A stretch of DNA of 64,000 nucleotides, taken from contig NZ_CP048796.1 of assembly GCF_010748935.1 (NCBI RefSeq), positions 2,669,001 through 2,733,000 of the forward strand, written 5' to 3'. Source of the stretch: Providencia vermicola (GTDB taxonomy: Bacteria > Pseudomonadota > Gammaproteobacteria > Enterobacterales > Enterobacteriaceae). The first letter of the stretch is position 1; each line of letters starts with the position of its first letter. This document shows positions 11,586 to 21,024 of this stretch, piece after piece. The position numbers were made by a program, and so were the translations under genes. Under the pieces are notes generated by a model, which was not told where the DNA came from, did not search any database, and was given only the letters and a program-made list of their open reading frames with translations.

Positions 11586-12125
11586 TTATTTTTTCTTTGG
11601 TGCTAATACCATGATCATCTGGCGACCTTCAATTCTTGAAGGGAATGATTCCACTGACGCCAGTTCATCCAGATCAGCTTTAATGCGGTTAAGCACTTCC
11701 ATACCAATCTGTTGGTGAGCCATTTCACGACCGCGGAAACGCAATGTCACTTTGGCTTTGTCACCATCTTCCAAAAAGCGAATGAGGCTACGCAATTTAA
11801 CTTGGTAATCACCTTCATCTGTTCCTGGACGGAATTTAATTTCCTTCACTTGAACAACTTTTTGTTTTTTCTTCTGCTCTTTTTGAGATTTACTCTTCTC
11901 ATAAAGATACTTACCGTAATCCATGATTCGGCAAACAGGTGGCTCAGCATTAGGGCTAATTTCAACTAGGTCAACACCAGCCTCTTCCGCTTTAGCGAGT
12001 GCTTCACGAACACTCATTACACCGAGTTGCTCACCGTCTAAACCGGTGACACGGATTTCAGTTGCACGGATTTCTTCGTTAATACGATTTGGACGTGCTG
12101 TTGGGAGTTTTTTTCCGCCTTTAAT
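11586..12125 (-). CDS. infC: Translation initiation factor IF-3, thrS-proximal copy (infC-1)
   Basis: A second complete IF-3, 179 aa, also from an AUU start (12125) with GGAGG upstream and only 3 bp after the thrS stop, the usual thrS-infC junction. The N-terminus is (M)[19 protein letters not shown]. The C-terminal RNA/30S-binding domain is nearly identical to the other copy (single N/S and K/R changes). An ATG-only reading would miss the first 36 residues. Many synonymous differences show the pair is not an assembly echo. Both copies retain AUU starts, so both should be subject to IF-3 autoregulation. Confidence 0.95.
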   Translation of the reverse strand: MKGGKKLPTARPNRINEEIRATEIRVTGLDGEQLGVMSVREALAKAEEAGVDLVEISPNAEPPVCRIMDYGKYLYEKSKSQKEQKKKQKVVQVKEIKFRPGTDEGDYQVKLRSLIRFLEDGDKAKVTLRFRGREMAHQQIGMEVLNRIKADLDELASVESFPSRIEGRQMIMVLAPKKK

Positions 12126-12128
12126 ACC

Positions 12129-14057
12129 TTATTCCTCCATCTGATTGAGCTGACGACTGCGAATTTCTTCCAGCAGTTTGCTTGTAAATTCATTAACATC
12201 TAGGCTGCCTAAATCTTTACCACGACGGGTACGAACAGAGACTTTACCTGATTCAACTTCTTTATCACCACAAACTAGCATGTAAGGAACACGACGCAAG
12301 GTGTGTTCGCGAATTTTAAAGCCGATTTTCTCATTACGTAAATCCGCTTTCGCACGAATGCCAACACTTTGTAGCTTGCTAACTAATTCTTGAACATAAT
12401 TTGATTGAGCATCCGTAATATTCATCACAACGACTTGTTGCGGCGCTAACCAAGTTGGGAAGAAACCTGCATATTCTTCTGTCAAAATACCGATAAAACG
12501 CTCAAGAGAACCTAATACCGCACGGTGAATCATCACAGGAACGATACGTTCGTTGTTTTCACCGACATAAGATGCATTGAGACGCCCTGGTAAGAAGAAG
12601 TCCAACTGGACAGTTCCGCATTGCCAAGCACGGTCTAAGCAGTCATACAGCGTGAATTCAATCTTAGGACCGTAGAATGCCCCTTCCCCTGGTTGGTATT
12701 CAAATTCAATACCTTGATCTTTTAATGCCTGAGCCAGATCCGCTTCTGCGGTATCCCACATATCGTCAGTACCGATACGTTTCTCTGGGCGTGTAGACAA
12801 TTTAACAACTATTTTTTCGAAACCAAAAGTTGCATAAACGTCATAAATCATTTTAATGCAGTTAGTGACTTCACCTAAAATTTGCTCTTCGGTACAGAAA
12901 ATATGCGCATCGTCTTGTGTGAAACCACGTACGCGCATTAATCCATGCAGTGCACCTGATGGTTCGTTACGATGGCAGCTACCGAATTCCGCCATTCTTA
13001 ACGGCAAATCACGATAAGATTTCAAACCTTGGTTGAAAATTTGCACATGTCCTGGGCAGTTCATTGGTTTAACACAATATTCACGGTTCTCTGAAGAGGT
13101 TGTAAACATCGCGTCTTTATAGTTTTCCCAGTGTCCTGTTCTTTCCCAAAGTACGCGATCCATCATGAATGGACCTTTCACTTCTTGATAGTTATAAGCT
13201 TTTAATTTAGTACGTACAAAGGTTTCCAATTCACGGAAGATAGTCCAACCGTCATTGTGCCAGAATGCCATACCTGGCGCTTCTTCCTGCATATGGTATA
13301 AATCTAATTGCTTACCAATTTTACGGTGGTCACGCTTAGCGGCTTCTTCAAGACGAAGCAAATAGGCATTCAATTGTTTTTTATCTGCCCATGCGGTGCC
13401 GTAAATGCGTTGCAACATTTTATTATCGCTATTACCACGCCAATATGCGCCTGCCACTTTTTGTAATTTAAAGTGATGACAGAAACGCATGTTTGGCACG
13501 TGTGGACCGCGACACATATCAATATATTCTTGGTGGTGATATAAACCAGGACGATCATCTTGACTAATATTTTGATCAAGAATTTCCACTTTATAATCTT
13601 CACCACGCGCAACAAATGTTTCACGAGCTTCAGCCCAAGAAACACGTTTTTTAATTACGTCATAATCTGTTTTGGCAAGCTCCAGCATGCGCTTTTCAAG
13701 CTTCTCCAAATCTTCCTGCGTCAGCGCATAGTCCAGATCAATATCATAGTAAAAACCGTTATCAATCACTGGACCGATAGCCATTTTGGTATTTGGCCAA
13801 AGTTGCTTAATGGCATGACCTAACAAGTGAGCACAAGAGTGACGAATAATTTCAAGGCCATCGTCATCTTTACTTGTGATGATGGATAGATTGGCATCAT
13901 TTTCGATGATTTCACAAGCATCAACTAGCTCACCGTTTACACGACCCGCGATACACGCTTTTGCTAGACCTGCGCCAATATCGCGCGCAACATCCATGAC
14001 AGAAACGGCATGGTCGAACTGACGCTGACTTCCATCAGGAAGAGTAATAACAGGCAT
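12129..14057 (-). CDS. thrS: Threonyl-tRNA synthetase
   Basis: Charges tRNA-Thr and represses its own translation. The 642 aa equals E. coli. It starts at [14 protein letters not shown] (ATG 14057); an open frame continues 11 codons upstream but runs through the operator. Domains: TGS (1-62), editing SAD domain with [10 protein letters not shown] (about 73-82), class II core with zinc-type ligands ([38 protein letters not shown]) and a C-terminal anticodon-binding domain. infC-1 follows by 3 bp. Confidence 0.97.
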   Translation of the reverse strand: MPVITLPDGSQRQFDHAVSVMDVARDIGAGLAKACIAGRVNGELVDACEIIENDANLSIITSKDDDGLEIIRHSCAHLLGHAIKQLWPNTKMAIGPVIDNGFYYDIDLDYALTQEDLEKLEKRMLELAKTDYDVIKKRVSWAEARETFVARGEDYKVEILDQNISQDDRPGLYHHQEYIDMCRGPHVPNMRFCHHFKLQKVAGAYWRGNSDNKMLQRIYGTAWADKKQLNAYLLRLEEAAKRDHRKIGKQLDLYHMQEEAPGMAFWHNDGWTIFRELETFVRTKLKAYNYQEVKGPFMMDRVLWERTGHWENYKDAMFTTSSENREYCVKPMNCPGHVQIFNQGLKSYRDLPLRMAEFGSCHRNEPSGALHGLMRVRGFTQDDAHIFCTEEQILGEVTNCIKMIYDVYATFGFEKIVVKLSTRPEKRIGTDDMWDTAEADLAQALKDQGIEFEYQPGEGAFYGPKIEFTLYDCLDRAWQCGTVQLDFFLPGRLNASYVGENNERIVPVMIHRAVLGSLERFIGILTEEYAGFFPTWLAPQQVVVMNITDAQSNYVQELVSKLQSVGIRAKADLRNEKIGFKIREHTLRRVPYMLVCGDKEVESGKVSVRTRRGKDLGSLDVNEFTSKLLEEIRSRQLNQMEE

Positions 14058-14101
14058 TAATAAATCCTTATCAGCAGTGGTGACCCACACGAAAGATCAC
14101 T
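14058..14101 (-). promoter_or_regulatory. thrS translational operator (tRNA-Thr anticodon mimic)
   Basis: Immediately upstream of thrS, a short stem GTGATC / GGTCAC closes a loop TTTCGTGTG. The CGT triplet, equal to a Thr anticodon, falls at -34 to -32 from the start, the position of the anticodon-like triplet in the E. coli thrS operator. The Shine-Dalgarno AAGGA follows. ThrRS binding here would block ribosome loading. Confidence 0.8.
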
Positions 14102-14600
14102 TGCTTGATTATTCCAAAGTTTATAAATCAATACGTTACCTTTAATTTCTCGCTGCACAATGCGAGGTATGCACACCAGTCTGTACACAAATGACAAAAA
14201 TACTATGCACATTAAATGCAACTCAAAGACAATAATAACACAGACATATTTTAAGGCGATAGAGAGATAAGATTATTAATCCATTATATAAAGCCGCTAA
14301 AAAAGATATGCCTGTATAAAAAGGACCGAAAATTTAATCAATACTGCACAAAATTATTCAGCAACTCACCCCATTGAAAAGCGTAAATATAAAGTTGCTG
14401 ATATTCATCATCGCTAGCCTAGCCGTATACTCAGCGACAAGTCAGCAAACAGTAATTATCTAACTGACATTGACTCCAAATAAATTAGGTTGTGCTTAGA
14501 CAACACATAATCAGATCTGATAATCGTTAATAGTGAATTAACTCAGATAGCGTCGTTGCCAATCTTATTATCTGCACAACTTGACTTATAAGGAGCATAA
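14102..14600. other. Divergent intergenic region thrS / LPMO
   Basis: About 500 bp, AT-rich, with the thrS promoter and further leader on the minus side and the promoter of the monooxygenase gene on the plus side. I see no small coding frame or strong hairpin. Confidence 0.5.
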
Positions 14601-15248
14601 GTGAGGTGTAATATGAAAAGCTTATGTAACGCTATACTATCGTTCTGTGCTATTGGTGTTATGTTACTCCTGTCGTCATCCCAAGTGAGTGCTCATGGTT
14701 ACGTGTTAAGCCCTGAAAGCCGTGCTTACCAATGCTATAATGGCTATGGAAATGGCAAAGAACCAACCAACTTTGATTGTGGTATTAGAGGCACATCTGA
14801 CCCACAAAGTATTGAAGGTTATAAAGGTTTTCCAGAAGCTGGCCCTCCAGATGGTCATATTGCGAGCGGAAATATTTCAACCTATTCTGAGTTGGATGTA
14901 CAAACCCCAGATCGTTGGACAAAAGTTGATATGAAAACCGGCGAGAATACTTTCGTTTGGTATCTAACAATGAGCCATACATCGGCTTCATGGCGTTTTT
15001 TCATCACTAAAGCCGATTGGAATCAATCAGAAGCTTTAACTCGAGCAGCATTTGATTTAGAAAACTCTATTTGTGATCCTGAGCCAATCAGTGTGAGTGG
15101 CATTAATCCACCCACAAAAGAAAATATAGAGTTTAAATGTTATATTCCGACGGACCGAGAAGGCTACCATGTTATTCTCGCAATATGGGATGTTGCTGAT
15201 ACCAATAATGCTTTCTACCAAGTTATTGATGTTAATTTAAGCAATTAA
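14601..15248 (+). CDS. Secreted lytic polysaccharide monooxygenase, AA10 family (chitin-binding type)
   Basis: Copper enzyme that oxidatively cleaves crystalline polysaccharide (usually chitin). A signal peptide of about 31 residues ends VSA, followed directly by His32 in HGYVLSPESRAYQC, the obligatory N-terminal His of the histidine brace. The second brace His is His126 in LTMSHTSASWRFFITK, and Phe205 in NAFYQVIDV is the axial aromatic. Four Cys (45, 60, 158, 180) can form two disulfides. Single-domain, with no binding module. The GTG at 14601 has AGGAG five bases upstream; ATG 14613 is an alternative that leaves the mature protein unchanged. No type II secretion genes are nearby. Confidence 0.9.
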   Translation: MRCNMKSLCNAILSFCAIGVMLLLSSSQVSAHGYVLSPESRAYQCYNGYGNGKEPTNFDCGIRGTSDPQSIEGYKGFPEAGPPDGHIASGNISTYSELDVQTPDRWTKVDMKTGENTFVWYLTMSHTSASWRFFITKADWNQSEALTRAAFDLENSICDPEPISVSGINPPTKENIEFKCYIPTDREGYHVILAIWDVADTNNAFYQVIDVNLSN

Positions 15249-15282
15249 CGCAATAATGGCTCTCTTTATCCCTTTATTAAGA

Positions 15283-15312
15283 AGAGAGGCTCTTTAATGT
15301 AAGAGCCTCTCT
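15283..15312. terminator. Bidirectional-looking hairpin after LPMO gene
   Basis: Perfect 12 bp inverted repeat AGAGAGGCTCTT / AAGAGCCTCTCT with a 6 nt loop, 35 bp downstream of the stop. No clean U tract follows. Confidence 0.6.
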
Positions 15313-15475
15313 ACACTCAAATCATGATGGATTAACCAACAGATTATCTCAGTATCGACTTAGCGTTATTGATATCCTTAAAAACTATCAATAATCAGCA
15401 ATATACTTTGTCACCGTTAATTTCTTGCCGCCGCGAGATAGATCTCTATCATCGGTTTTTTTATGGGGTGTTTTT

Positions 15476-15760
15476 ATGAAAAAATTATACTGTTACTGAC
15501 TTTTTTTTGTATCAACAGCCTCTTTAGCTGATTGCCATTTAAAAAAAGCCGCTAGGAATAAAATGTTGGATCAAAAAATTGGAATCTCCGGCCGTTGTGA
15601 CACACAAAAAGCAATTAAAGATCAAGCAACCAAGCAAATCGATGAACGTTTGGGTATTCATTCTCAAAACATCAAGCAAAATATCAGCGATAAAAAAGAA
15701 CATATCGAGATTCAAGCCACTCGCGTTAATATCAATAAAGCTACCGACAAAACAACATAG
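15476..15760 (+). pseudogene. Broken DUF1090 (YqjC)-like periplasmic protein gene
   Basis: ATG 15476 opens a frame that meets TGA at 15497-15499 after 7 codons. Restoring one A in the A6 run and removing one T from the T8 run would give a normal signal peptide (MKKIILLLTFF..., then VSTASLADCHLKKAA). After 15509 the frame is open to 15760. The downstream part is charged and helical, with a Cys near the mature N-terminus and another at CDTQ, loosely like the DUF1090/YqjC family. An internal ATG at 15563 could still yield a 65 aa fragment without signal peptide. Either a decayed gene or two homopolymer errors in the assembly. Confidence 0.5.
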
Positions 15761-15769
15761 TTTAAATAT

Positions 15770-15808
15770 GAGTACTATTTAACCATCCCATCATGGACAA
15801 TAGTACTC
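15770..15808. terminator. Long inverted repeat between convergent genes
   Basis: GAGTACTATT / AATAGTACTC separated by 19 nt (which itself contains CCATCCCATCATGG), lying between the DUF1090-like remnant and the end of the LysE-type gene. It could terminate both; no strong U tract. Confidence 0.4.
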
Positions 15809-15819
15809 GTATGATTTGA

Positions 15820-16419
15820 TTATTGAAAAAGAACAGATATTGCACTGGCTGCTAATAATAACCCCATCACTAGGTTAAATTTTTTCAATACCTGTGGATT
15901 TTTCAATCGCTCTCTTAATTCACTACCAAACATTGCCCAAATCGTCACACACGGAAAATTAATCAAACTAAAAATAATGGCGACTATCAACATGGAGCTA
16001 TAAGGATTCATAGATTCTGTATACAAAGCCATCCCTGACACGGCCATCATCCAGGCTTTAGGGTTAACCCATTGAAAGAGTGCGGCTTCTAATAGGGTTA
16101 ATGGCTTTTCATTACCGTCTTTCGGTGAGCCAACTGAACGGCTAATCGTCGTTTTCCATGCCAGCCACAATAAATAAATAATGCCTATATATTTCAGAAT
16201 ATTGTAAACCACTTCTGAAGATTGAATTAAGGCCCCTACACCTAGGCCAACAGCAACCAACATCACAAAAAAGCCAAGGGATACCCCTAAAGCATGCGGC
16301 ATAGTCCGTTTCAATCCAAAGTTCATTCCTGACGCAAGCAACATAATATTATTGGGTCCAGGCGTGATGGAGGTTACGAAAGAAAACATCGATAAAGATA
16401 AGAAAGTTTCAATATTCAT
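15820..16419 (-). CDS. LysE/RhtB-family amino acid exporter
   Basis: 199 aa inner-membrane protein with about six hydrophobic segments. The N-terminal signature SFVTSITPGPNNIMLLASGM is typical of the LysE/RhtB superfamily, and QWVNPKAWMMAVSGMALY near residue 115 is the second conserved loop. Members export amino acids such as threonine, homoserine, cysteine or O-acetylserine; the substrate here cannot be read. Flanked by non-coding DNA, so probably monocistronic. Confidence 0.88.
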   Translation of the reverse strand: MNIETFLSLSMFSFVTSITPGPNNIMLLASGMNFGLKRTMPHALGVSLGFFVMLVAVGLGVGALIQSSEVVYNILKYIGIIYLLWLAWKTTISRSVGSPKDGNEKPLTLLEAALFQWVNPKAWMMAVSGMALYTESMNPYSSMLIVAIIFSLINFPCVTIWAMFGSELRERLKNPQVLKKFNLVMGLLLAASAISVLFQ

Positions 16420-16726
16420 AGTGTGTGCATCTATTGAGCAAATTATTAATAAAAAATAACCACAGAACCTTTACTCAATGCAGCAACTTTTACCCCGCTG
16501 AATACTGAGTAACTCGCAGTGTAAAGCGGTTTGATTTCAACTTTTTTATCTCTACGTGCGCATGCTTAGCTTAACCCCATTAATTCACAAACAGATATAA
16601 CTGGTCATTGCTTTTTCTACCTATCTATAAATCAAACTATGTGGTCAATCGCGATATATTTCTCTAGCTGTCATAAAGAGAGATAATATTTAGTCGCTAT
16701 TTTAGTCGCGATTCTATTGTGTATGG
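16420..16726. other. Intergenic, nothing recognised
   Basis: 307 bp upstream of the LysE-type gene and downstream of the methyltransferase-like gene. It should contain the promoter of the former; no small frame or clear hairpin. Confidence 0.4.
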
Positions 16727-17176
16727 TTACAACCAGCGCCGAGTCTGTTGGCGATAACGTTGCCACTCTGCTTTAAAGTGTTCCGCTAAACATTTTTCTT
16801 CTTGCGGGATGGTATACAAATCGGTGATTAACCAAAACACTAGGCCAGACACCAAAAAATAGGGGGATTGAGTGAATAGCGCTAAGCTAACGCACATTGA
16901 AGTAAAAGCGAGATAGAGAGGGTTGCGAGAAAATCTAAATGGGCCCTCGGTAATTAAAGCTGTCGCAGGGCTGATAGGATTAGGAGACGTTTTGAAACGA
17001 TAAAAATAATATAAACTGGCGGCTATCCATCCAAAACTTTCTAAAGCAACTAAGATACCTAGAACCCCCGTCCAACCAGAAAAACTCCACGCCAATATGT
17101 TTTTTGCGTAGAGCGCATAGAAGGCAATTGCGTTTAAAATTAACCAATTTAAGAAGGGTAATCTAAATATGCTCAT
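16727..17176 (-). CDS. Membrane methyltransferase of the isoprenylcysteine/phospholipid type
   Basis: 149 aa, four hydrophobic segments. The C-terminal half shows the signature of ICMT/PEMT-like enzymes: GPFRFSRNPLYLAF (residues about 79-92) and PQEEKCLAEHFKAEWQRYRQ before RRWL at the C-terminus. These residues form the SAM-binding pocket in the family. Bacterial members methylate unknown small or lipid substrates. Single gene with no informative partner. Confidence 0.8.
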   Translation of the reverse strand: MSIFRLPFLNWLILNAIAFYALYAKNILAWSFSGWTGVLGILVALESFGWIAASLYYFYRFKTSPNPISPATALITEGPFRFSRNPLYLAFTSMCVSLALFTQSPYFLVSGLVFWLITDLYTIPQEEKCLAEHFKAEWQRYRQQTRRWL

Positions 17177-17294
17177 GACAATCTTCCTGAATCAACCTAG
17201 CATACGTAGACTAACATAAATCAATTAGCTTGTTTTAAGTCGCCAATCATATTTTTTGATCTTGGGGGGATAAAGCGGCTGTGCGTTTGTACCA

Positions 17295-17696
17295 TCAACG
17301 CTGATTATGTCCTAAAAAGAAAACACTTTTTAATCCTTCAAGACGAGCATATTCTTGCTGACAAACTAATTTACGCACTTGCATTGGCATACTATCAATA
17401 CGCGAGCGAATTCCATTGAGTTGATCATCTAGCCCATTCATCCCTTTGATACTGACGATATCTTCATTGGTCTTTAAATAGTCTGCGAACGTTTGTAGGT
17501 TACTTTCTAAACTATCGCATACATTATTATTGACATCCCGACTTGGTATTAATGAGCTAATGGATTCCGGCAAAAGGTTTGCAACACTAGGATAAATATT
17601 TTGTTTCCATTGTTGTGGGAAAACAATAAATAGTGCAGCCATTGAGATACCAATCAGCATCACTAAGGCTGTTAGAGCCGTCATTACATTTTTCAT
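17295..17696 (-). CDS. Hypothetical membrane-anchored protein
   Basis: 133 aa with one N-terminal hydrophobic segment (about 5-27), then a soluble part of mixed helices with two Cys (in NVCDSLES and KLVCQQEY) that could pair. I do not recognise a family. The start MKNVMTALTALVML gives a normal signal-anchor; no Ala-x-Ala cleavage site is obvious. Confidence 0.65.
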   Translation of the reverse strand: MKNVMTALTALVMLIGISMAALFIVFPQQWKQNIYPSVANLLPESISSLIPSRDVNNNVCDSLESNLQTFADYLKTNEDIVSIKGMNGLDDQLNGIRSRIDSMPMQVRKLVCQQEYARLEGLKSVFFLGHNQR

Positions 17697-17825
17697 TTAC
17701 AACCCCAAACTGTCCTGTTTCACTGTCTCTAGGATACTGCATAAGGCGTAAAGCAATTTTTATAATAAAAAATTGTTTGTAAAGAAAACTTTAGCAAGCG
17801 TATTTTGCTAATAAAAGCAGACAAA

Positions 17826-18350
17826 TTAAGATGATACGTTATTGTCCAATAATTTATAGAAGAGTGTTGTACTTTCAAATTCATGCTGTGCATTTGTCAC
17901 AAAATGAGGGATTTCTCCCGCTTTAATATAGCCTTGTTTACAATACAAATGAGACGCGGTATCCCCCGTTCGGGTATCCAGTACCAATAATGTCCGTTTA
18001 TGATTGAGCGCTAACTGCTCAATATTCATCAACAACTGTTTCGCCATACCATGCCCCCGAAAAGCAGTATGTACCATGAGTTTTTCAACTTCTGCTCGAT
18101 GACGTCCATTTGCTTTTAAACATAAAGAGAGTTGAATGGCGCCAACTAACTGTTGATCAATATATTTCACCACTAATAGGCGCTCACCTTTACGTAAATC
18201 ATTATCGACCTTTTGCCAATACTGCCGGGCGTCCTTCAGCATTAATGGTGCAATAAATCCGATTGACGCTCCACTATTAACACTATCGATTAATAGAAAC
18301 TCTAACTGCTGTTCTATGCCTTCTATAGATGTCATTTCTTTGATAGACAT
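17826..18350 (-). CDS. GNAT-family N-acetyltransferase
   Basis: 174 aa acetyl-CoA-dependent acyltransferase. Motif A is visible: VEKLMVHTAFRGHGMAKQLL (about residues 90-110), with the R-G-H-G-x-A pyrophosphate loop, and LVLDTRTGDTASHLYCKQGY further on. Substrate unknown. It follows fosA-like 18427-18843 on the same strand at 76 bp, so the two may share a transcript. Confidence 0.85.
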   Translation of the reverse strand: MSIKEMTSIEGIEQQLEFLLIDSVNSGASIGFIAPLMLKDARQYWQKVDNDLRKGERLLVVKYIDQQLVGAIQLSLCLKANGRHRAEVEKLMVHTAFRGHGMAKQLLMNIEQLALNHKRTLLVLDTRTGDTASHLYCKQGYIKAGEIPHFVTNAQHEFESTTLFYKLLDNNVSS

Positions 18351-18426
18351 TGTATTTTTCCTTAATACCTTATTTTGTTATTAGCATCAAAAATAGTTAT
18401 TCTGCAAAGGCCAGTTAACAAGGACA

Positions 18427-18843
18427 CTAATCGTAAAACACCATATTCTCATAAGGTGCTTTTTGGCAATGTGCTAAACGCTCTATTAATGAACCAACAT
18501 GAATTTCTAGCTTATGGCCATCCGGATCCAAAAAGTAAAACGAATCCCCTTCGCTACGATTATCTTTCAAAACGGTAACATCTGCACGTTGTAGCTTTTC
18601 AACTACCGTAGAAAAGTCTTTTGATGATACGGTGAAAGCATAATGCGTATAGTCTGTCTTCTCTGGTCGTTGGGCCTTTCGGGTGGGATCGACTGAAAGA
18701 CATACCCATAACTCCCCGCATGTAAGGTAAGCACCATTTTTCCATCTTGCATGAAGCTTCATTCCTAATATTGAATGATAGAAGAACAGACTGTTCTTAA
18801 TATCTGTGACTGCCAGAGTCAAATGATTAATCCCCGTAAGCAT
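18427..18843 (-). CDS. fosA: FosA-family glutathione transferase (fosfomycin-inactivating type)
   Basis: 138 aa vicinal-oxygen-chelate enzyme closely matching FosA along its length. Metal ligands are His7 (MLTGINHLTLAV), His67 (DYTHYAF) and Glu113 (HKLEIHVGS). The potassium-loop region RSEGDSFYFLDPDGHKLE is intact. FosA adds glutathione to fosfomycin in a manganese- and potassium-dependent reaction. No mobile element is adjacent, so this looks like a resident chromosomal gene. Whether it confers resistance depends on expression. Confidence 0.9.
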   Translation of the reverse strand: MLTGINHLTLAVTDIKNSLFFYHSILGMKLHARWKNGAYLTCGELWVCLSVDPTRKAQRPEKTDYTHYAFTVSSKDFSTVVEKLQRADVTVLKDNRSEGDSFYFLDPDGHKLEIHVGSLIERLAHCQKAPYENMVFYD

Positions 18844-19399
18844 ATAACCTCTATATTAAATTGCCAGAAAAAATATGTTTTTATATATATTCAATTAGTT
18901 AAATAATATACGGATGGGTATTTCGATAATAATAAACAATAAATGTTTATTCTTTTAATGAATTTACATAACCAATAGTTAACTAACATAATTAAGCGTA
19001 TAACTTAAAGCATATCGAAATTTTGACAACCTACTAATAGATGCCCTTTCCCTTTTTATGTCCCCCATAAAAAGGGTTTTTTTTACCCTAAAAATTGAAC
19101 ACTTTTAAAACACAAGCCTATCTAACTGTTATATAAGAAATAAGATAAGTTATTCACAATGGAATGCTAATGTTATCCACAGTTAATGTGAACAACTGCT
19201 CTTATTTCATATTATTTGAATACACCTCTTTGTAATTTAGAAATGTCATTATGAGACTCGTCATGGCAATATTTTATCGTTAACTTCACTAGCAAACAGC
19301 AGTCGGAGTGCTTTTACGGGGCATACAATAATAATTTTTGTTATAGTGCTCATTCATACTCAAAATTGTTAACATCTATAAGAGCTTAATTTGCCTATT
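18844..19399. other. Intergenic region with an orphan plus-strand terminator
   Basis: About 555 bp, very AT-rich. It contains the terminator at 19050-19084 and otherwise no frame I can support. The right end should hold the marC promoter. Confidence 0.5.
19050..19084 (+). terminator. Strong intrinsic terminator with no plus-strand gene upstream
   Basis: CCCTTTTTATG / CATAAAAAGGG (11 bp, 5 nt loop) followed by eight T. The genes to its left are on the minus strand, so it would end a transcript beginning inside 18844-19050, possibly a small RNA of 100-200 nt. Confidence 0.75.
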
Positions 19400-20104
19400 A
19401 TGAATGATATTTTGGAACTGTTTCAGGCCATCGGTATTGGATTGGTTTTATTACTACCACTTGCCAACCCTCTGACAACAATCGCTGTAATGCTCAGTTT
19501 GTCTGGCAATATGACCAAAGAACAACGAAACCATCAATCACTTTTGGCTGCCATCTATGTTTTTGCAATCATGACAATTGCCTTTTATGCTGGGCAGTTA
19601 GTCATGAATACATTCGGTATATCCATCCCCGGTTTAAGAATTGCAGGTGGGCTCATTGTGGCCTTTATCGGATTTGGAATGCTATTCCCTAGCAGTGAAA
19701 ATAATGATGACACTAGTGCATTAGCGCCTGATGATTCGACTATTTCTAAAAAACGTCAACGATCTCCAAATATTGCCTTTGTTCCCCTCGCCATGCCAAG
19801 TACTGCTGGACCAGGAACTATCGCTATCATCATTAGTTCTACGGCATCTTTGCAAGGTGATGTCGGATTTGCACCTTGGATCTTAAAAGTTGCTCCTGTT
19901 TTGACATTTTTTATTGTCAGCCTAATCGTGTGGTTAGCGCTAAGGGGCGCAACTTCAATTATGAAATGGTTAGGTAACGGTGGGATTGATGCTATTTCTC
20001 GTATTATGGGATTCTTATTAATTTGTATGGGAGTCCAGTTCGTTATCAACGGTATCGTTGAAATAGTCGCACAACTCCCACATTTAATCGCAACACATCA
20101 ATAG
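19400..20104 (+). CDS. marC: MarC-family inner-membrane protein
   Basis: About 234 aa with six hydrophobic segments. It is very similar to E. coli Mar[55 protein letters not shown] and [20 protein letters not shown]. Transport function is unproven; once linked to multiple antibiotic resistance by position, later not supported. ATG 19400 is chosen to fit the family N-terminus; TTG 19391 is in frame upstream. Converges with emtA, overlapping by 7 bp. Confidence 0.9.
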   Translation: MNDILELFQAIGIGLVLLLPLANPLTTIAVMLSLSGNMTKEQRNHQSLLAAIYVFAIMTIAFYAGQLVMNTFGISIPGLRIAGGLIVAFIGFGMLFPSSENNDDTSALAPDDSTISKKRQRSPNIAFVPLAMPSTAGPGTIAIIISSTASLQGDVGFAPWILKVAPVLTFFIVSLIVWLALRGATSIMKWLGNGGIDAISRIMGFLLICMGVQFVINGIVEIVAQLPHLIATHQ

Positions 20105-20757
20105 TTTATGGCTAATGCATTATAGGCATTTTTCACTTTCCACAAATAGCGCGGAGCTTGAGGCGCTGGATGCTTAGATTGAACGTGCTGGTAGAACTCT
20201 TCAGGCGTCAAACTATTAATCATCGCAATAGCTCTGCCCTTATCATTATCAAATGTTCGCAATAACGCCCCTGCACCATTAACGTAAGCAACAACAGTCG
20301 CATAGTACATGGTTTGTGGATGATTAATCCCCGCTAGGTGCTGCTCTTTAAGTATACGAATATAGGTGGTACCGATATCAATATTGGTTTTTGGGTCTTT
20401 TAATTCATGACTTGACGGTTCCCCCGACTTACCCTGATAACGATAAGCATCACGACCCGCTGTCGATGCTTTTATTTGCATTAGGCCAATAGCATTGGAT
20501 TTACTCACCACTTCAGGTCTAAAGTTGGATTCGACCTCAATTATCGCTCTAATCAACGTTTCATCGACATTATACCGATTTGCTGATTCTCGAATAAATT
20601 CATCAAATGGCGTGCGAGGGAATGAAATATTTTGCTGTACGGTTGATAAATTGCTACTTTTATTTAACATCCGTTGTGTTGATACTTGTTTTTCTGGTTC
20701 ACTGGAGCATCCCGCCAGTAACAGAAATACCAATGCGCCACCGATATTTTTTTTCAC
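20098..20757 (-). CDS. emtA: EmtA/MltE, membrane-bound endo-lytic murein transglycosylase
   Basis: Outer-membrane lipoprotein that cleaves peptidoglycan glycan strands to 1,6-anhydro ends. Starts with GTG 20757 (AGAGG 8 bp upstream): short signal with lipobox LLLAGC, lipidated Cys17. The SLT domain has catalytic Glu74 in [13 protein letters not shown], then [31 protein letters not shown] and [13 protein letters not shown], all matching E. coli EmtA. Slightly longer linker (about 18-50) than E. coli. Confidence 0.92.
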   Translation of the reverse strand: MKKNIGGALVFLLLAGCSSEPEKQVSTQRMLNKSSNLSTVQQNISFPRTPFDEFIRESANRYNVDETLIRAIIEVESNFRPEVVSKSNAIGLMQIKASTAGRDAYRYQGKSGEPSSHELKDPKTNIDIGTTYIRILKEQHLAGINHPQTMYYATVVAYVNGAGALLRTFDNDKGRAIAMINSLTPEEFYQHVQSKHPAPQAPRYLWKVKNAYNALAINY

Positions 20758-20903
20758 CGAGATATCCTCTGCTAACAAAACTGACGGAAGAATAACTAAT
20801 CGTAAGAAAAATAAAACAATTTTTACTTAACTTTTACTTTAAGACATGTTCTATTCATACCAATATATAATCACAATAATTGATGAATCACACACTTTTT
20901 GTC

Positions 20904-20943
20904 TTGACTTTATCCAATTGATATTGATAATCATTATCAATTG
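20904..20943 (+). promoter_or_regulatory. sitABCD promoter with Fur box
   Basis: GATATTGATAATCATTATC (20920-20938) matches the 19 bp Fur consensus at 18 positions and lies in a larger palindrome (20915-20943). A -35 TTGACT (20904-20909) and a -10 GATAAT (20926-20931, 16 bp spacing) are overlapped by the box, so iron-loaded Fur should block RNA polymerase. Confidence 0.88.
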
Positions 20944-21024
20944 AGTTTTAATCCTGTTATGCTTTTTTGTTAATAACAGTACAATTAAAAAATCCACTAA
21001 GCCAATGATGTCAGGGTCTGAACT

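Noticed and set aside
10605-12125. Second infC as an assembly duplication
   Set aside because: The copies differ at many synonymous sites and 13 amino acids and have different spacers, so they are two real genes.
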